Positions 35,009-43,579 are shown, numbered from the stretch's first letter. The stretch is DNA of 64,000 bases from Chitinophaga terrae (ex Kim and Jung 2007) (GCF_900107795.1 NZ_FNRL01000023.1:1-64000); one strand, 5' to 3'. Notes: generated from the sequence alone by a model not told the origin. Program-made: numbers and translations.

Positions 35009-35064
35009 TATTTTTATAAATTGAACCAATCTCCGTATTTTTACGGCTCAAAATCAAACTTGAT

Positions 35065-35445
35065 ATGAATTTTCCATCCAATCTGCGTTACACAAAGGAT
35101 CACGAATGGGTTTTATTAGAAGGTAACACTGCCACTATCGGCATTACTGAATTTGCTCAACGCGAATTGGGCGATATCGTTTTTGTTGATATTCCTTCCC
35201 TGAACAAACAAGTAAATGCTGAAGAGGTATTTGGCACTGTAGAAGCAGTTAAAACTGTGTCTGACCTGTTTATGCCTGTTACCGGTACAGTTATAGAAAT
35301 AAATCCTGAACTGGAAGGCTCTCCGGAGCTGGTAAACCAGGAACCTTATGGCGACGGATGGATGGTTAAAGTAACTGTAAATAACCCTGCCGACGTAGAT
35401 GCTTTGCTGGACGCAGCTGCATACCAGGCGCTGGTAGGCGAATAA
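35065..35445 (+). CDS. gcvH: Glycine cleavage system H protein
   Basis: This 126-residue lipoyl carrier of the glycine cleavage complex carries the methylamine group from the P protein and presents it to T and L. The lipoylation lysine lies in VEAVKTVSDL. The N-terminus FPSNLRYTKDHEWV and the C-terminal helix match the family. The other glycine cleavage genes are not in the window, so gcvH is dispersed here. A strong terminator follows, and the leader of 56 bases holds no clear -7 motif beyond a TATTTTTA at 35036-35043. Confidence 0.96.
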   Translation: MNFPSNLRYTKDHEWVLLEGNTATIGITEFAQRELGDIVFVDIPSLNKQVNAEEVFGTVEAVKTVSDLFMPVTGTVIEINPELEGSPELVNQEPYGDGWMVKVTVNNPADVDALLDAAAYQALVGE

Positions 35446-35468
35446 ACTGATATTCACATCTTTCAAAT

Positions 35469-35500
35469 AAAGGACAACAGGCACACCTGTTGTCCTTTTT
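35469..35500 (+). terminator. Terminator of gcvH
   Basis: AAAGGACAACAGG (35469-35481) pairs perfectly with CCTGTTGTCCTTT (35486-35498) around a four-base loop, followed by T residues. Confidence 0.93.
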
Positions 35501-35529
35501 ATTGCTGTTTTGTTTAACTTGGCGCGCAT

Positions 35530-35928
35530 ATGAAAAAAGCATTGTATTATTTGCCTACCGTTATATGGATATCAGTAGTAACAACTCTATGCCTGATGCC
35601 GGGAGATGATGTACCTTCCAGTTCGTTCCTGGAGAAGATCCATTTCGATAAGATCGTTCATTTCGGAATGTTTGCGGGCGTTGTATTCCTGACCGGATGG
35701 GGAATTTTTAAACATAGGAAACATATATCGGGTACTACACTGATAGCTTTAGTGGTGTTTGCCGCCAGCTTCGGACTTGCAATTGAATTCATCCAGAAAT
35801 ACTGGGCAATAGGCAGGAGCTTCGATCTTTTCGACCTACTGGCAGATTCGCTGGGCGCTGTCTTCGGCGCAGGCTTCCTCAGGTTATTTATAAACTGGTG
35901 GTTCAAACCCCGTTCCGCCGGGAAATAA
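35530..35928 (+). CDS. VanZ family membrane protein
   Basis: This 132-residue protein has about four membrane helices. Features are KKALYYLPTVIWISVVTTLC at the start, HFGMFAGVVFLTGWG, and a conserved glutamate in LAIEFIQKYW that precedes the last helices (GRSFDLFDLLADSLGAVFG). VanZ proteins give low-level glycopeptide tolerance in enterococci, but most homologs have unknown roles in the membrane. It is monocistronic, 29 bases after the gcvH terminator, and convergent with the OmpA gene. Confidence 0.9.
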   Translation: MKKALYYLPTVIWISVVTTLCLMPGDDVPSSSFLEKIHFDKIVHFGMFAGVVFLTGWGIFKHRKHISGTTLIALVVFAASFGLAIEFIQKYWAIGRSFDLFDLLADSLGAVFGAGFLRLFINWWFKPRSAGK

Positions 35929-35953
35929 AAATCCCCCCTGTAATCAGGGGGGA
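35923..35953 (-). terminator. Terminator of the OmpA gene
   Basis: TCCCCCCTG (35932-35940) and CAGGGGGGA (35945-35953) form a nine-pair stem. On the minus strand the stem is followed by TTTTATTTCC, so it terminates the minus-strand gene at 36002. It overlaps the end of the VanZ gene. Confidence 0.8.
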
Positions 35954-36001
35954 CGGTATATCTGCTTATGAGAAATAAGTGTATTCTATTATGAATATCT
36001 T

Positions 36002-36682
36002 TTACTGTTGACCAGCTTCTTTCTTCGCTTCTTCTTTCATCTTTTCATTAGCAAAGATTGAGAACTCGCAACGACGGTTAAGTGCACGGTTTGCATCTGA
36101 ATCGTTAGGCACTTTAGGTTGTGATTTACCATACCAGAAGCCCTGGATACGGTTAGCAGCAATACCTTGCGCCTGCAGGTAAGCAATTACGCTCTTGGTT
36201 CTTCTTTCAGAAAGACCCATGTTGTAAGCGTCTGTACCTCTGTCATCTGTGTGACCTTCTACCCTTACATAAGTATCAGGGTATTTGTTCAGGATCTGTG
36301 CCAGCTGCCTGATGTTTTCCTGCGCAACAGGAGAAAGATCTGACTTGTCGAATCCGAATAATACGCCAGCATCAAAAGTTACGTTGATACCTTCACCCAC
36401 ACGTTCTACGGATGCATTAGGTATCTCGGTTTTGATCTCCTGGGCTTGTTTATCCATTTTTTTACCGATCAAAGCACCACCAGCACCGCCAATCGCAGCA
36501 CCAATGATTGCGCCTAAAGCTGTATTACCAGCAACTTTACCGATAACAGCTCCGGCAGCAGCACCGCCTCCTACACCAATTGCAGCTCCTTTCTTCGTAT
36601 TGTCCATGCTCTGCCAGGTTTTACAGCTAAATAACATGGTTACTGACAAGACCATTGCTACCAGAACATTGAGTTTTTTCAT
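36002..36682 (-). CDS. OmpA-family peptidoglycan-associated lipoprotein with glycine zipper
   Basis: This 226-residue lipoprotein has a signal with lipidation cysteine at LFSCKTW, followed by a glycine-zipper region (GAAIGVGGGAAAGAVIGKV and GAIIGAAIGGAGGALIGKK) at about residues 40-90. An OmpA domain at about 110-215 carries the diaminopimelate-binding GHTDDRGTDAYNMGLSERR. The domain anchors the outer membrane to peptidoglycan. The glycine zipper can insert into membranes. The ATG at 36682 is chosen for the signal peptide. An upstream ATG at 36700 would add six residues. It has a strong promoter at 36730-36758 and a terminator. Confidence 0.93.
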   Translation of the reverse strand: MKKLNVLVAMVLSVTMLFSCKTWQSMDNTKKGAAIGVGGGAAAGAVIGKVAGNTALGAIIGAAIGGAGGALIGKKMDKQAQEIKTEIPNASVERVGEGINVTFDAGVLFGFDKSDLSPVAQENIRQLAQILNKYPDTYVRVEGHTDDRGTDAYNMGLSERRTKSVIAYLQAQGIAANRIQGFWYGKSQPKVPNDSDANRALNRRCEFSIFANEKMKEEAKKEAGQQ

Positions 36683-36729
36683 CGTAATAATTTTAAACAT
36701 GAAGGTTTTTTAAGAATTAATTCTGTCGT

Positions 36730-36758
36730 CAAAATTAACCTGAAAATTGCAAAACAAA
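36730..36758 (-). promoter_or_regulatory. Promoter of the OmpA lipoprotein gene
   Basis: On the minus strand a -33 TTTG (36758-36755) and a -7 TAATTTTG (36737-36730) are 17 bases apart, close to the Bacteroidota consensus. The leader would be about 40 bases. Confidence 0.7.
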
Positions 36759-36879
36759 TATTCTGCCAATTTGTTTAACATTTCCTAAACAATTGATTTA
36801 AAGACAACAGGAGAGTGCATAAATACGTAATGTATCCTTATATATTAAGGATTTATATCTACGTAATTTGTAATTCCAA

Positions 36880-37470
36880 TCAACCGAACAGGTTCTTTAA
36901 CACGCCTCCCAACCCTTCTTCCAAACCGCCTTTCGCATTACCTTCCTGTTGCTGTTTAGCGCCATTGGATAATAAACTGGTCAGGTCATCAAGGTTCACT
37001 TTACCATCGCCGTTCTTGTCCAAACCTCCTGATAAACCTCCCAGGATCCCCTGCAGGTTAATACCGCTTGCAGCGCCGCCGGTCAGGGAATTTAAAATAC
37101 CATCGAGGCTAAACTGGTTATTGGAAGGATCGTTTGTTTTATGCACCAATGAGCCTAAAACAGTAGGGATAAGGGAAGCAGTGATTTGTTGGGCAACTCC
37201 TTTATCCAAATGGAACTTCTCCAATAAAGTACCTAAGAAGTTATTGGAAATGTTGCTGACAACACCATTGGAGGCGGCAGTGTCATTACCATTAAACAAC
37301 GCCAGCACCTCTGATGCCTGGCCGTTGGCAAGGGCTTGCTGCAAACCGCCTGTGATAGAGGTAGCAGCCGCGCCAACAATTGCTTCATTTTGTGAATTAG
37401 GGACAGCCTCGTTGTTAACGACGGTTGTTTGTGCGTGTTCCCGAACGAGATCGAGTAATTGATCTAACAT
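36880..37470 (-). CDS. DUF937 protein with an EF-hand-like calcium loop
   Basis: This 196-residue soluble protein starts MLDQLLDLVREHAQTTVV. Most of it matches the DUF937 (YidB-like) helical repeat (EAIVGAAATSITGGLQQAL). Near the C-terminus DKNGDGKVNLDDL has the spacing of a calcium-binding EF-hand loop, which is uncommon in this family. Glycine-rich stretches follow. The frame opens at 37503, but the extra residues come from sequence bordering a fold-back repeat remnant, so the ATG at 37470 is preferred. The function of the family is unknown. Confidence 0.8.
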   Translation of the reverse strand: MLDQLLDLVREHAQTTVVNNEAVPNSQNEAIVGAAATSITGGLQQALANGQASEVLALFNGNDTAASNGVVSNISNNFLGTLLEKFHLDKGVAQQITASLIPTVLGSLVHKTNDPSNNQFSLDGILNSLTGGAASGINLQGILGGLSGGLDKNGDGKVNLDDLTSLLSNGAKQQQEGNAKGGLEEGLGGVLKNLFG

Positions 37471-37490
37471 AACAGATTTGTTTTGTTTCA

Positions 37491-37596
37491 TACAAAGAAA
37501 CAAAGAAAGCGAAGAAGCATACGATTTTTTTCTAATTGAACTAATTGTTAATTCTTCAATCAGAAAAACCTATGCATCTTCGCTTTTCTACGCTTG
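37491..37596. repeat. Decayed copy of the fold-back repeat
   Basis: The left arm at 37491-37538 (ACAAAGAAACAAAGAAAGCG, AAGAAGCATACGATTTTTTT) and the right arm at 37558-37596 (on the minus strand AGAAAAGCGAAGATGCATAG) are imperfect complements and match the AAAGCGAAGAAGCATAAG part of copy A. It occupies the gap between the DUF937 and prfA genes. The inner stem is absent. Confidence 0.65.
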
Positions 37597-37611
37597 CCGC
37601 GAACTATTATC

Positions 37612-38676
37612 TTAGCTTCCCTGCTTCAGTTTTTCGGCATTTTCCGCAAACTGCAGGGCAGATATCATTTCTTTAATATCGCCATTCATAAAGGCGTCCA
37701 TATTGTAGATGGTCATACCGATACGGTGATCGGTTACCCTACCCTGGGGATAGTTGTAGGTGCGGATCTTGGCCGACCTGTCGCCGGTTGATACGAGGCT
37801 TTTACGCTGACTTGCGATCGCATCTTCGTGTTTGCGAACCGCCGCTTCATAAATACGGGTACGCAGCATCTTCATAGCAATCTCCCTGTTCGAGTGCTGG
37901 CTTCGGCCTTCCTGGCACTCAACCACCACGCCCGTTGGAATATGCGTTAAACGAACAGCCGATTCAGTTTTGTTAACGTGCTGTCCACCCGCGCCGGAAG
38001 AACGGAAAGTATCCATTTTGATATCAGCTTCGCGGATATCTACATCCACTTCCTCTGCTTCCGGTAGTACCGCTACTGTTGCCGCAGATGTATGCACCCT
38101 TCCGGATGCTTCGGTAGCCGGAACACGCTGTACGCGGTGTACGCCGGATTCAAATTTCAGCGTTCCGTATACATCATCTCCGCTTATTTCCAGTACAATC
38201 TCTTTATATCCGCCCACAGAACCGGGATTCTCGCTCAGCAGGGAGGTAGACCAACCCTGCAACTCGCAGAACCGGAGATACATACGGAAAAGGTCGCCGG
38301 CAAACAAACTTGCCTCGTCGCCCCCTGTTCCAGCCCTGATCTCCAGGATCGCGTTCTTCTCATCCTGCGGATCTTTAGGGATCAGCAGGTTACGGATCTC
38401 TTCTTCCTGAGCCGCCTTCTGTTCCTGTAATGTTTCAGTTTCAGCTTTTGCCAGTTCGCGCATCTCCTCATCTCCACTGTCCAATACTTCCCTGTTAAAG
38501 GCAATATTGTCCAGGGTATTGCGATAGGCGTTATAGGCCTTCACTATCTTTTCCAGCTGCCGGTATTCCTTACTCAGCTGGCCAAATTTCTTGTTATCAC
38601 TAACCACTTCCGGGTTAGTTAAAGCCAGTGATACCTGCTCGAAACGACCTTTTATAGCTTCCAGTTTGTCTATCAT
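37612..38676 (-). CDS. prfA: Peptide chain release factor 1
   Basis: This 354-residue class I release factor reads UAA and UAG. It has the PxT recognition triplet in RVPATEASGRVHTS, not the SPF of RF2, and the GGQ motif in RSSGAGGQHVNKTESAV. The N-terminal helical domain and the C-terminal domain are both present. The frame continues upstream to 38757, but the family start is MIDKLEAIKGRFEQV at 38676. The promoter element CAAAATTA on the plus strand (38739-38746) gives a leader of about 60 bases. The C-terminal codons are native (EKLKQGS), and the decayed repeat begins 16 bases beyond the stop. Confidence 0.97.
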   Translation of the reverse strand: MIDKLEAIKGRFEQVSLALTNPEVVSDNKKFGQLSKEYRQLEKIVKAYNAYRNTLDNIAFNREVLDSGDEEMRELAKAETETLQEQKAAQEEEIRNLLIPKDPQDEKNAILEIRAGTGGDEASLFAGDLFRMYLRFCELQGWSTSLLSENPGSVGGYKEIVLEISGDDVYGTLKFESGVHRVQRVPATEASGRVHTSAATVAVLPEAEEVDVDIREADIKMDTFRSSGAGGQHVNKTESAVRLTHIPTGVVVECQEGRSQHSNREIAMKMLRTRIYEAAVRKHEDAIASQRKSLVSTGDRSAKIRTYNYPQGRVTDHRIGMTIYNMDAFMNGDIKEMISALQFAENAEKLKQGS

Positions 38677-38738
38677 AATTATATTTGACTTTTGAGTTAC
38701 TTCCAATAACCGGGAAAGTGACACAGTCAATTGGGTTG

Positions 38739-38746
38739 CAAAATTA
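38739..38746 (-). promoter_or_regulatory. Candidate -7 promoter element of prfA
   Basis: The minus strand reads TAATTTTGC, a match to TAnnTTTG, about 63 bases before the ATG. No -33 element is obvious. Confidence 0.5.
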
Positions 38747-38777
38747 ACATCATTCACGTAAATTAAACAGCAGGAGA

Positions 38778-39920
38778 TTGAAACAGATCAAATTAAAAGG
38801 AAAAGATATATTTAACGGCACTCAATTCCTGGGGTCAGAAAACGTCTTAATTGCAGACCAGACGGGCCTGATACTGGATATAGTTCCAACTGCCAAAGCC
38901 GGAGATGATGTACAGGAAGTAGACGGAATTCTTTGCCCGGGATTCATAAATACCCATTGTCACCTCGAATTATCCCATATGAAAGGGGTTATTCCCGAAC
39001 ATACCGGCCTTCCCGCCTTCCTTACCCAGGTTATGCAATCCCGGAACCTGGCAGCCAATAACCCGCTGGTGATAGATAAAGCAGAACAAAGCATGTGGGA
39101 AGAAGGGATTTCGGCAGTGGGGGATATCTGCAATACTACTGATACCCTGGTAAAAAAGCAGCAGGACAGAATGTATTATCATTCCTTTATCGAATGCATG
39201 GGGGTTGCGGATGCAGCTGCCAGTCAACGCTACGAATACAGTATAGGGGTTTTAAACTCCTTCCGGGAAATTTCCGGTCCTTTCAACCAATGCAGCATCG
39301 TACCTCATGCCCCTTATTCTGTAAGCCGCTCCCTGTTCCATCTGCTGGCGGCAACTCCCAACAATACGCCGGTTACCATTCATAACCAGGAAACGGCCGC
39401 CGAGAATGAATTGTACCAGGAAAAAACAGGAGCATTCATCGATTTTTACCACCATTTTAAAATGGATGCCAGCGCCTTCCAGCCTTCGCAAACAAACAGC
39501 CTGGAAGCCTATCTTCCATTCTTCCAACAACAAAAGATCATCCTTGTACATAATACCTTTACTTCGGAGGCAGACGTAAAGTTTGCCCAACAGCAACCGG
39601 AGCTCCTCTATTGGTGCCTTTGCCCCAATGCCAACCTCTATATAGAAAACAGGTTGCCGGATATCCCGATGTTGCGGAAATTAAACTGTAATATTACGCT
39701 CGGAACTGATAGCCTGGCTTCTAATCACCAGTTATCCATCTGGGAAGAAATCAGTACTGTTCGTCGCCATTTCCCGGAAATACCACTGGAGGAAGTTCTG
39801 CAATGGGCTACCTCTAACGGCGCTAAAGCACTTGGAATACAAGATAACTATGGCACTTTCAAAGTCGGTACCCGCCCGGGGATCGTTTTAATCAATCAAC
39901 ATAGCAAAAGGATTATTTAA
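38778..39920 (+). CDS. Amidohydrolase family deaminase-like enzyme
   Basis: This 380-residue metal-dependent hydrolase has the amidohydrolase motif NTHCHLELSH near residue 59, a later VPHAPYS and NQETAAEN, and the aspartate in GTDSLASNHQLSIW near residue 311. The pattern fits the chlorohydrolase/adenosine-type deaminase group, such as aminofutalosine or methylthioadenosine deaminases. The substrate is not decided. The start is TTG at 38778, since an in-frame TAA lies at 38745 with no ATG between and an AGGAG precedes it closely. The MscS gene starts nine bases after its stop. Confidence 0.83.
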   Translation: MKQIKLKGKDIFNGTQFLGSENVLIADQTGLILDIVPTAKAGDDVQEVDGILCPGFINTHCHLELSHMKGVIPEHTGLPAFLTQVMQSRNLAANNPLVIDKAEQSMWEEGISAVGDICNTTDTLVKKQQDRMYYHSFIECMGVADAAASQRYEYSIGVLNSFREISGPFNQCSIVPHAPYSVSRSLFHLLAATPNNTPVTIHNQETAAENELYQEKTGAFIDFYHHFKMDASAFQPSQTNSLEAYLPFFQQQKIILVHNTFTSEADVKFAQQQPELLYWCLCPNANLYIENRLPDIPMLRKLNCNITLGTDSLASNHQLSIWEEISTVRRHFPEIPLEEVLQWATSNGAKALGIQDNYGTFKVGTRPGIVLINQHSKRII

Positions 39921-39928
39921 CCACAACA

Positions 39929-41041
39929 ATGAAAGAATTTCTTAACACCGTGATATTGGATAACCCCGTAAGGGATTATCTGATGCTGATTGGCGTACTG
40001 TTATTTGTATCATTCATCAAACGATATGTTTCCAAAAGCTTTGCAGCCATACTTTTCAGGCTGGTGAGACATTGGTCGCCCCAACTGGACGAAAAGGACT
40101 TTGTCAACCTTTTGCTTCGCCCGCTCGAGTACTTCCTGTTGCTCGTCACTTTCATGGTGACAATAGACAAGTTCACTTTCCCCCAGGCGCTCAATGTATA
40201 CGTTTATAACCGGATCAAACTGCAGGATGTTACCAACACCTTGCTCAGCCTGGCCCTGAGCATGAGCATTATCTGGATCATGCTGCGGCTGATCGATTTT
40301 ATTGCTTTGGTACTTCAGCATAAAGCCGACCTGACAGAAGACAAAACCGATAATCAATTCGTGGTCTTCTTCCGGGATTTCTTCAAAGCTATTATACTGA
40401 TACTGGGCGCCATCGCATTTATCCGTATCCTGTTCGGGAACGGCCTGGTAGAAAAGATCGTAGCCGGCTTAGGTATCGGCGCTGCAGCCCTTGCATTGGC
40501 AGCCAAGGAAAGCATAGAGAACCTGATCGGCTCCTTCATTATTTTCTTCGACAAACCGTTTCGTGTAGGCGACACTGTGAAGGTCGACAGTTTCCAGGGA
40601 ACAGTGGAAAAGATAGGACTTCGCAGCACCCGGCTCCGCACCCTGGAGAAAACATTTGTAACTGTACCTAACAAGAAGATGGTAGACAGCATCCTTGATA
40701 ATCTATCGCTCCGTACGCAGCAACGAGTGGCATTGCGGCTGGAGCTGGGTACTGACGCTCCTTCGGAAAAGGTATACTCCCTGTTGCAGGATATAAGGCA
40801 GTTGCTGAAAAACAACCCGGATATATTAGACAACTACGTGGTTAACCTGAATGATTTCACCAAGGATACTTATGTGATCCAGATCGTGTTCAATACTTAC
40901 CTGGTAGACGGGCTCCAGTATGCAGCGCTGAGAGAAACGGTGAACCTGGCGGTGATACGATTACTGGAAGAGAAAGAGCTGAAGCTGCCTTCCACAGTCA
41001 CAAATGTCACTGTTAACAATAACGAGAATAACGAGGGATAA
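39929..41041 (+). CDS. MscS-type mechanosensitive channel
   Basis: This 370-residue inner membrane channel has about four membrane helices. The pore-lining helix region GLGIGAAALALAAKESIENL is followed by the conserved beta domain FDKPFRVGDTVKVDSFQGTV, VEKIGLRSTRLRT and VPNKKMVDSILDN. It opens under membrane tension and protects against osmotic down-shock. It lies nine bases after the amidohydrolase and forms a two-gene unit ended by the hairpin at 41053-41078. Confidence 0.93.
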   Translation: MKEFLNTVILDNPVRDYLMLIGVLLFVSFIKRYVSKSFAAILFRLVRHWSPQLDEKDFVNLLLRPLEYFLLLVTFMVTIDKFTFPQALNVYVYNRIKLQDVTNTLLSLALSMSIIWIMLRLIDFIALVLQHKADLTEDKTDNQFVVFFRDFFKAIILILGAIAFIRILFGNGLVEKIVAGLGIGAAALALAAKESIENLIGSFIIFFDKPFRVGDTVKVDSFQGTVEKIGLRSTRLRTLEKTFVTVPNKKMVDSILDNLSLRTQQRVALRLELGTDAPSEKVYSLLQDIRQLLKNNPDILDNYVVNLNDFTKDTYVIQIVFNTYLVDGLQYAALRETVNLAVIRLLEEKELKLPSTVTNVTVNNNENNEG

Positions 41042-41052
41042 GAAATAAAAGA

Positions 41053-41078
41053 AAATGCCTGCCAGCCGGCAGGCATTT
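41053..41078. terminator. Bidirectional terminator
   Basis: AAATGCCTGCC (41053-41063) and GGCAGGCATTT (41068-41078) pair perfectly around a four-base loop between the convergent channel and thioredoxin-like genes. Confidence 0.85.
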
Positions 41079-41104
41079 ATAGAAACATTGGGTCAATATA
41101 AGAA

Positions 41105-41611
41105 TTAATTCTCTTTGGTGTCTTTGTCTTTCTTGCTGCTGTTAAGCAGGATGCGGCAAAGATCAGCTTCTACAGATTCTTTAGGTGTACCAACGATACG
41201 GCCTTCTTCTTTACCGTCTTTGAACACAATGATCGTAGGCAGTTTTTTCACTTTATAATCTACAGGCGCATCTGTCTGTAATTTCTGGTCAGCGGCAAAC
41301 ATTACGATCTGTTCATCAGGGCTGCCGCCGGTGATCATCACTTTATATAATGCAGGAACAACGTTTTTGCTGGCATCGTCCCAGGTCCCCATCACCACAA
41401 CCATGTTAAAGTTGCTACGGTTGCTTTTGATGTAGTTGAGCATATTTTCATTAGGCTGGTAATCATTTACCCCTTTATAGAACCAGGTAGTAGATGGATC
41501 GTTCATGAGGGTCTTCATGTCTATCTTGCCTTTGATTGTCTTTTCATTCTGTGCCCATACCAGGGTTGAGCATAAGAGGCTACCACCCAGGAGTAAAGTT
41601 TTTAAACGCAT
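41105..41611 (-). CDS. Thioredoxin-fold protein lacking the CxxC motif
   Basis: This 168-residue exported protein has a signal peptide (KTLLLGGSLLCSTLVWAQ), then a thioredoxin-like fold. At the position of the redox motif (usually GTWCPDS or WCGPC) it has VVVMGTWDDASKNVVPAL, so both active-site cysteines are absent. The cis-proline region is kept (KKLPTIIVFKDGKEEGRIVG). It cannot be a disulfide oxidoreductase. A binding or chaperone role is possible. The C-terminal tail is lysine-rich. The MerR-type gene begins 11 bases upstream in transcription, so the two may be cotranscribed. Confidence 0.88.
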   Translation of the reverse strand: MRLKTLLLGGSLLCSTLVWAQNEKTIKGKIDMKTLMNDPSTTWFYKGVNDYQPNENMLNYIKSNRSNFNMVVVMGTWDDASKNVVPALYKVMITGGSPDEQIVMFAADQKLQTDAPVDYKVKKLPTIIVFKDGKEEGRIVGTPKESVEADLCRILLNSSKKDKDTKEN

Positions 41612-41621
41612 AATGATATTT

Positions 41622-42140
41622 TTATAATTGATCTTTCAATTCGGAAAGAAATCCCCGCACTTTAAGCAAAGCTTGTACCATTTCGAAGTTTCGGGCAGCT
41701 AATTTATGATCTTCTTTCAACTTTTGCTTAGCGCCTTCAATGGTATATTTTCTTTCACGAAGTAAGTGATAGATGACTTTGAGGTAATGAATATCTTCCT
41801 GCCTGAAAAGCCTGTCGCCTTTCCTGTTCTTTTTAGGCTGAAGAATATCAAATTCGTTTTCCCAATACCTTATCAGGGAAGTATTCACTTTAAACATAGC
41901 GGCTACTTCACTAATAGAGTAATATTGTTTATCTAGTATTATTTTATCCAACTCCATAATCAGATCCGGGTCATCAGCAAATTCTTTCAGCGATTTTCGC
42001 CCACGTTTTTTACCTGGGACGGAAGATGTTTCGATAGCAGCTTTAGGGCTGCCTGCTTTTACTTTAACATTTGGAATTGCTACCGCAGCTTCCGTTAGAT
42101 GCGGTATTCCAGGTGTCGAGAAAAGGTCTAGCTGGTGCAT
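41622..42140 (-). CDS. MerR-family transcriptional regulator
   Basis: This 172-residue regulator has a disordered basic N-terminus (PGKKRGRKSLKEFADD) and a MerR helix-turn-helix: YYSISEVAAMFKVNTSLIRYWENEFD at about residues 82-107, then RLFRQEDIHYLKVIYHLLRE, then a short helical tail. No effector domain or metal-binding cysteines follow. It lies 113 bases after the M23 peptidase start region and leads the thioredoxin-like gene. An ATG at 42164 would add eight residues; MHQLDLFSTPG at 42140 looks like the family start. Its targets are unknown. Confidence 0.88.
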   Translation of the reverse strand: MHQLDLFSTPGIPHLTEAAVAIPNVKVKAGSPKAAIETSSVPGKKRGRKSLKEFADDPDLIMELDKIILDKQYYSISEVAAMFKVNTSLIRYWENEFDILQPKKNRKGDRLFRQEDIHYLKVIYHLLRERKYTIEGAKQKLKEDHKLAARNFEMVQALLKVRGFLSELKDQL

Positions 42141-42253
42141 CGAAGTAAAAAACAAGGGTGACAAAAAACTTTTTCATGATGAAGTTAAGCTTTTCGTACC
42201 TGGTTTTCGCTTTCGAAGCCGAGATTTTTTGGCGGCAGCAGGAAAATGAAGGA

Positions 42254-43225
42254 TCAGTCAAATGACTGATTTCCAGATCTGGCCAGTTTCAGCATCTTGT
42301 CAAATTGCTCCGGCGTAAGGTCTGTAACGAAATAATACACAGGGTCCACTTTTTCGCCGTTCTTGATAACCTCGTAATGGCAGTGGGGGCCGGTAGACTT
42401 ACCCGTGCTGCCCACCCAACCGAGCACATCCCCTCGTTTAACCGCCTGGCCGGCTTTTACCTTCATACGGAGCATATGCCCGTAGAGCGTTTTGTAACCG
42501 TATCCATGCCGCACTACCACGTGGTTGCCATAGCCAACATCACTCAGGCTGGCTTCTTCCACTACACCGTCGCCGGTCGAATAGATAGGCGTACCGCTTG
42601 GAGCCGCAAAATCCAACCCTGCATGGTATTTCATTGTTTTATAGATCGGGTCTATACGGTATCCGAAACCGGATGCAATATGTTTAAGGTCTTTATTCGC
42701 AACAGGCTGAATAGCAGGGATCGAGGCCAGCATCTGCTGCTTGTTCTTGATCATCTTGTCGATCTCGTCGTATGATTTTTCCTGTGCTTTTATGCGGTTG
42801 GTTAACTCCTTTAATAATACGCTCGTGGATGCAACGATCTCGGCACTGGCAAATGACTGCAGCTGTGCAGCTTCTTCATCCCGTTTCACCTTTCCCATTC
42901 TTGTACTGTCCGGGATAGGGGATGCTTCGAAGATCACCCTGTAAATCTCATTATCACGGTCCTGCAGGTCAGCCAACGTACCCTTCATCTCTTTCATCCG
43001 CCCCTGCAAAGCATCGTATTTTTCTTTCATTGCTTCCAGTTCGGCACGTAAAGACTTCTCCTTTGGAGAATCGACCAACCTGTAAGCGACGGAAAGAAAA
43101 ATAGCACCGGTAACAATAGCGGCAGATAAAAATCCCAGTATCCGGAGGATTTTTACCCGCAACGATACTACCAGCTTCTCGTATTTTAATGTTTGGGTGT
43201 TATAAAAATATTTAACCTTCTTCAT
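42254..43225 (-). CDS. M23 family metallopeptidase (LytM-type)
   Basis: This 323-residue protein has one N-terminal membrane helix (ILGFLSAAIVTGAIFLSVAY), a coiled-coil stretch (about residues 55-160) and a C-terminal peptidase M23 domain at about 185-300. Zinc ligands are visible: HAGLDF and the GPHCHYEV motif, where most relatives have HLHYE, and KTLYGHML in between. It is expected to cleave peptidoglycan cross-bridges or to activate an amidase near the inner membrane. The motif set is intact, so activity is plausible. It is divergent from alaS across 354 bases. Confidence 0.93.
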   Translation of the reverse strand: MKKVKYFYNTQTLKYEKLVVSLRVKILRILGFLSAAIVTGAIFLSVAYRLVDSPKEKSLRAELEAMKEKYDALQGRMKEMKGTLADLQDRDNEIYRVIFEASPIPDSTRMGKVKRDEEAAQLQSFASAEIVASTSVLLKELTNRIKAQEKSYDEIDKMIKNKQQMLASIPAIQPVANKDLKHIASGFGYRIDPIYKTMKYHAGLDFAAPSGTPIYSTGDGVVEEASLSDVGYGNHVVVRHGYGYKTLYGHMLRMKVKAGQAVKRGDVLGWVGSTGKSTGPHCHYEVIKNGEKVDPVYYFVTDLTPEQFDKMLKLARSGNQSFD

Positions 43226-43579
43226 GCACCGGGTGTACTTTGAGCGCTTTCTTGCGCAAAACGCAATGACCGCAGATTTATTTCACGAGGCACAAACTTA
43301 TGGATGCCGAATTTAGTTGGCATATCTTCTCCCACGATTGTAATTTTCGGGTTATACAACCTGTTTTTGCATAATCATACAGGTTTCAATATTTTTGCAC
43401 TCCCCTGAATACGGCGGGAAAATCAGGCGCACAAACCTAATGTAATTAGATTAAAACATCAACCTTTTGTATGTCTAATTTCTAACTACTTTATAAAAGC
43501 TTGAAAAACAAGCAACAAGCTCTTATTAGGTCAATGCTCTTACAAAAACAGAAAAATACATATTAATTCATACCTATAT
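43226..43579. other. Intergenic region between M23 peptidase and alaS
   Basis: This 354-base gap has no gene. It holds the alaS promoter at 43366-43397, and an inverted repeat CCTGT at 43360 with ACAGG at 43380 that flanks the -33 element. The remaining 180 bases to the alaS ATG are a long AT-rich leader with no recognised riboswitch or T-box. No promoter for the M23 gene is identified. Confidence 0.5.
43366..43397 (+). promoter_or_regulatory. Promoter of alaS
   Basis: TTTG (43366-43369) and TATTTTTG (43390-43397) are 20 bases apart, matching the -33 TTTG and -7 TAnnTTTG consensus of Bacteroidota. Transcription would begin near 43404, giving a leader of about 175 bases. Confidence 0.7.

Noticed and set aside
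36815..37462. 215-residue plus-strand open frame opposite the DUF937 gene
   Set aside because: It is a serine/proline/leucine-rich antisense frame that mirrors the glycine- and alanine-rich codons of the real gene.
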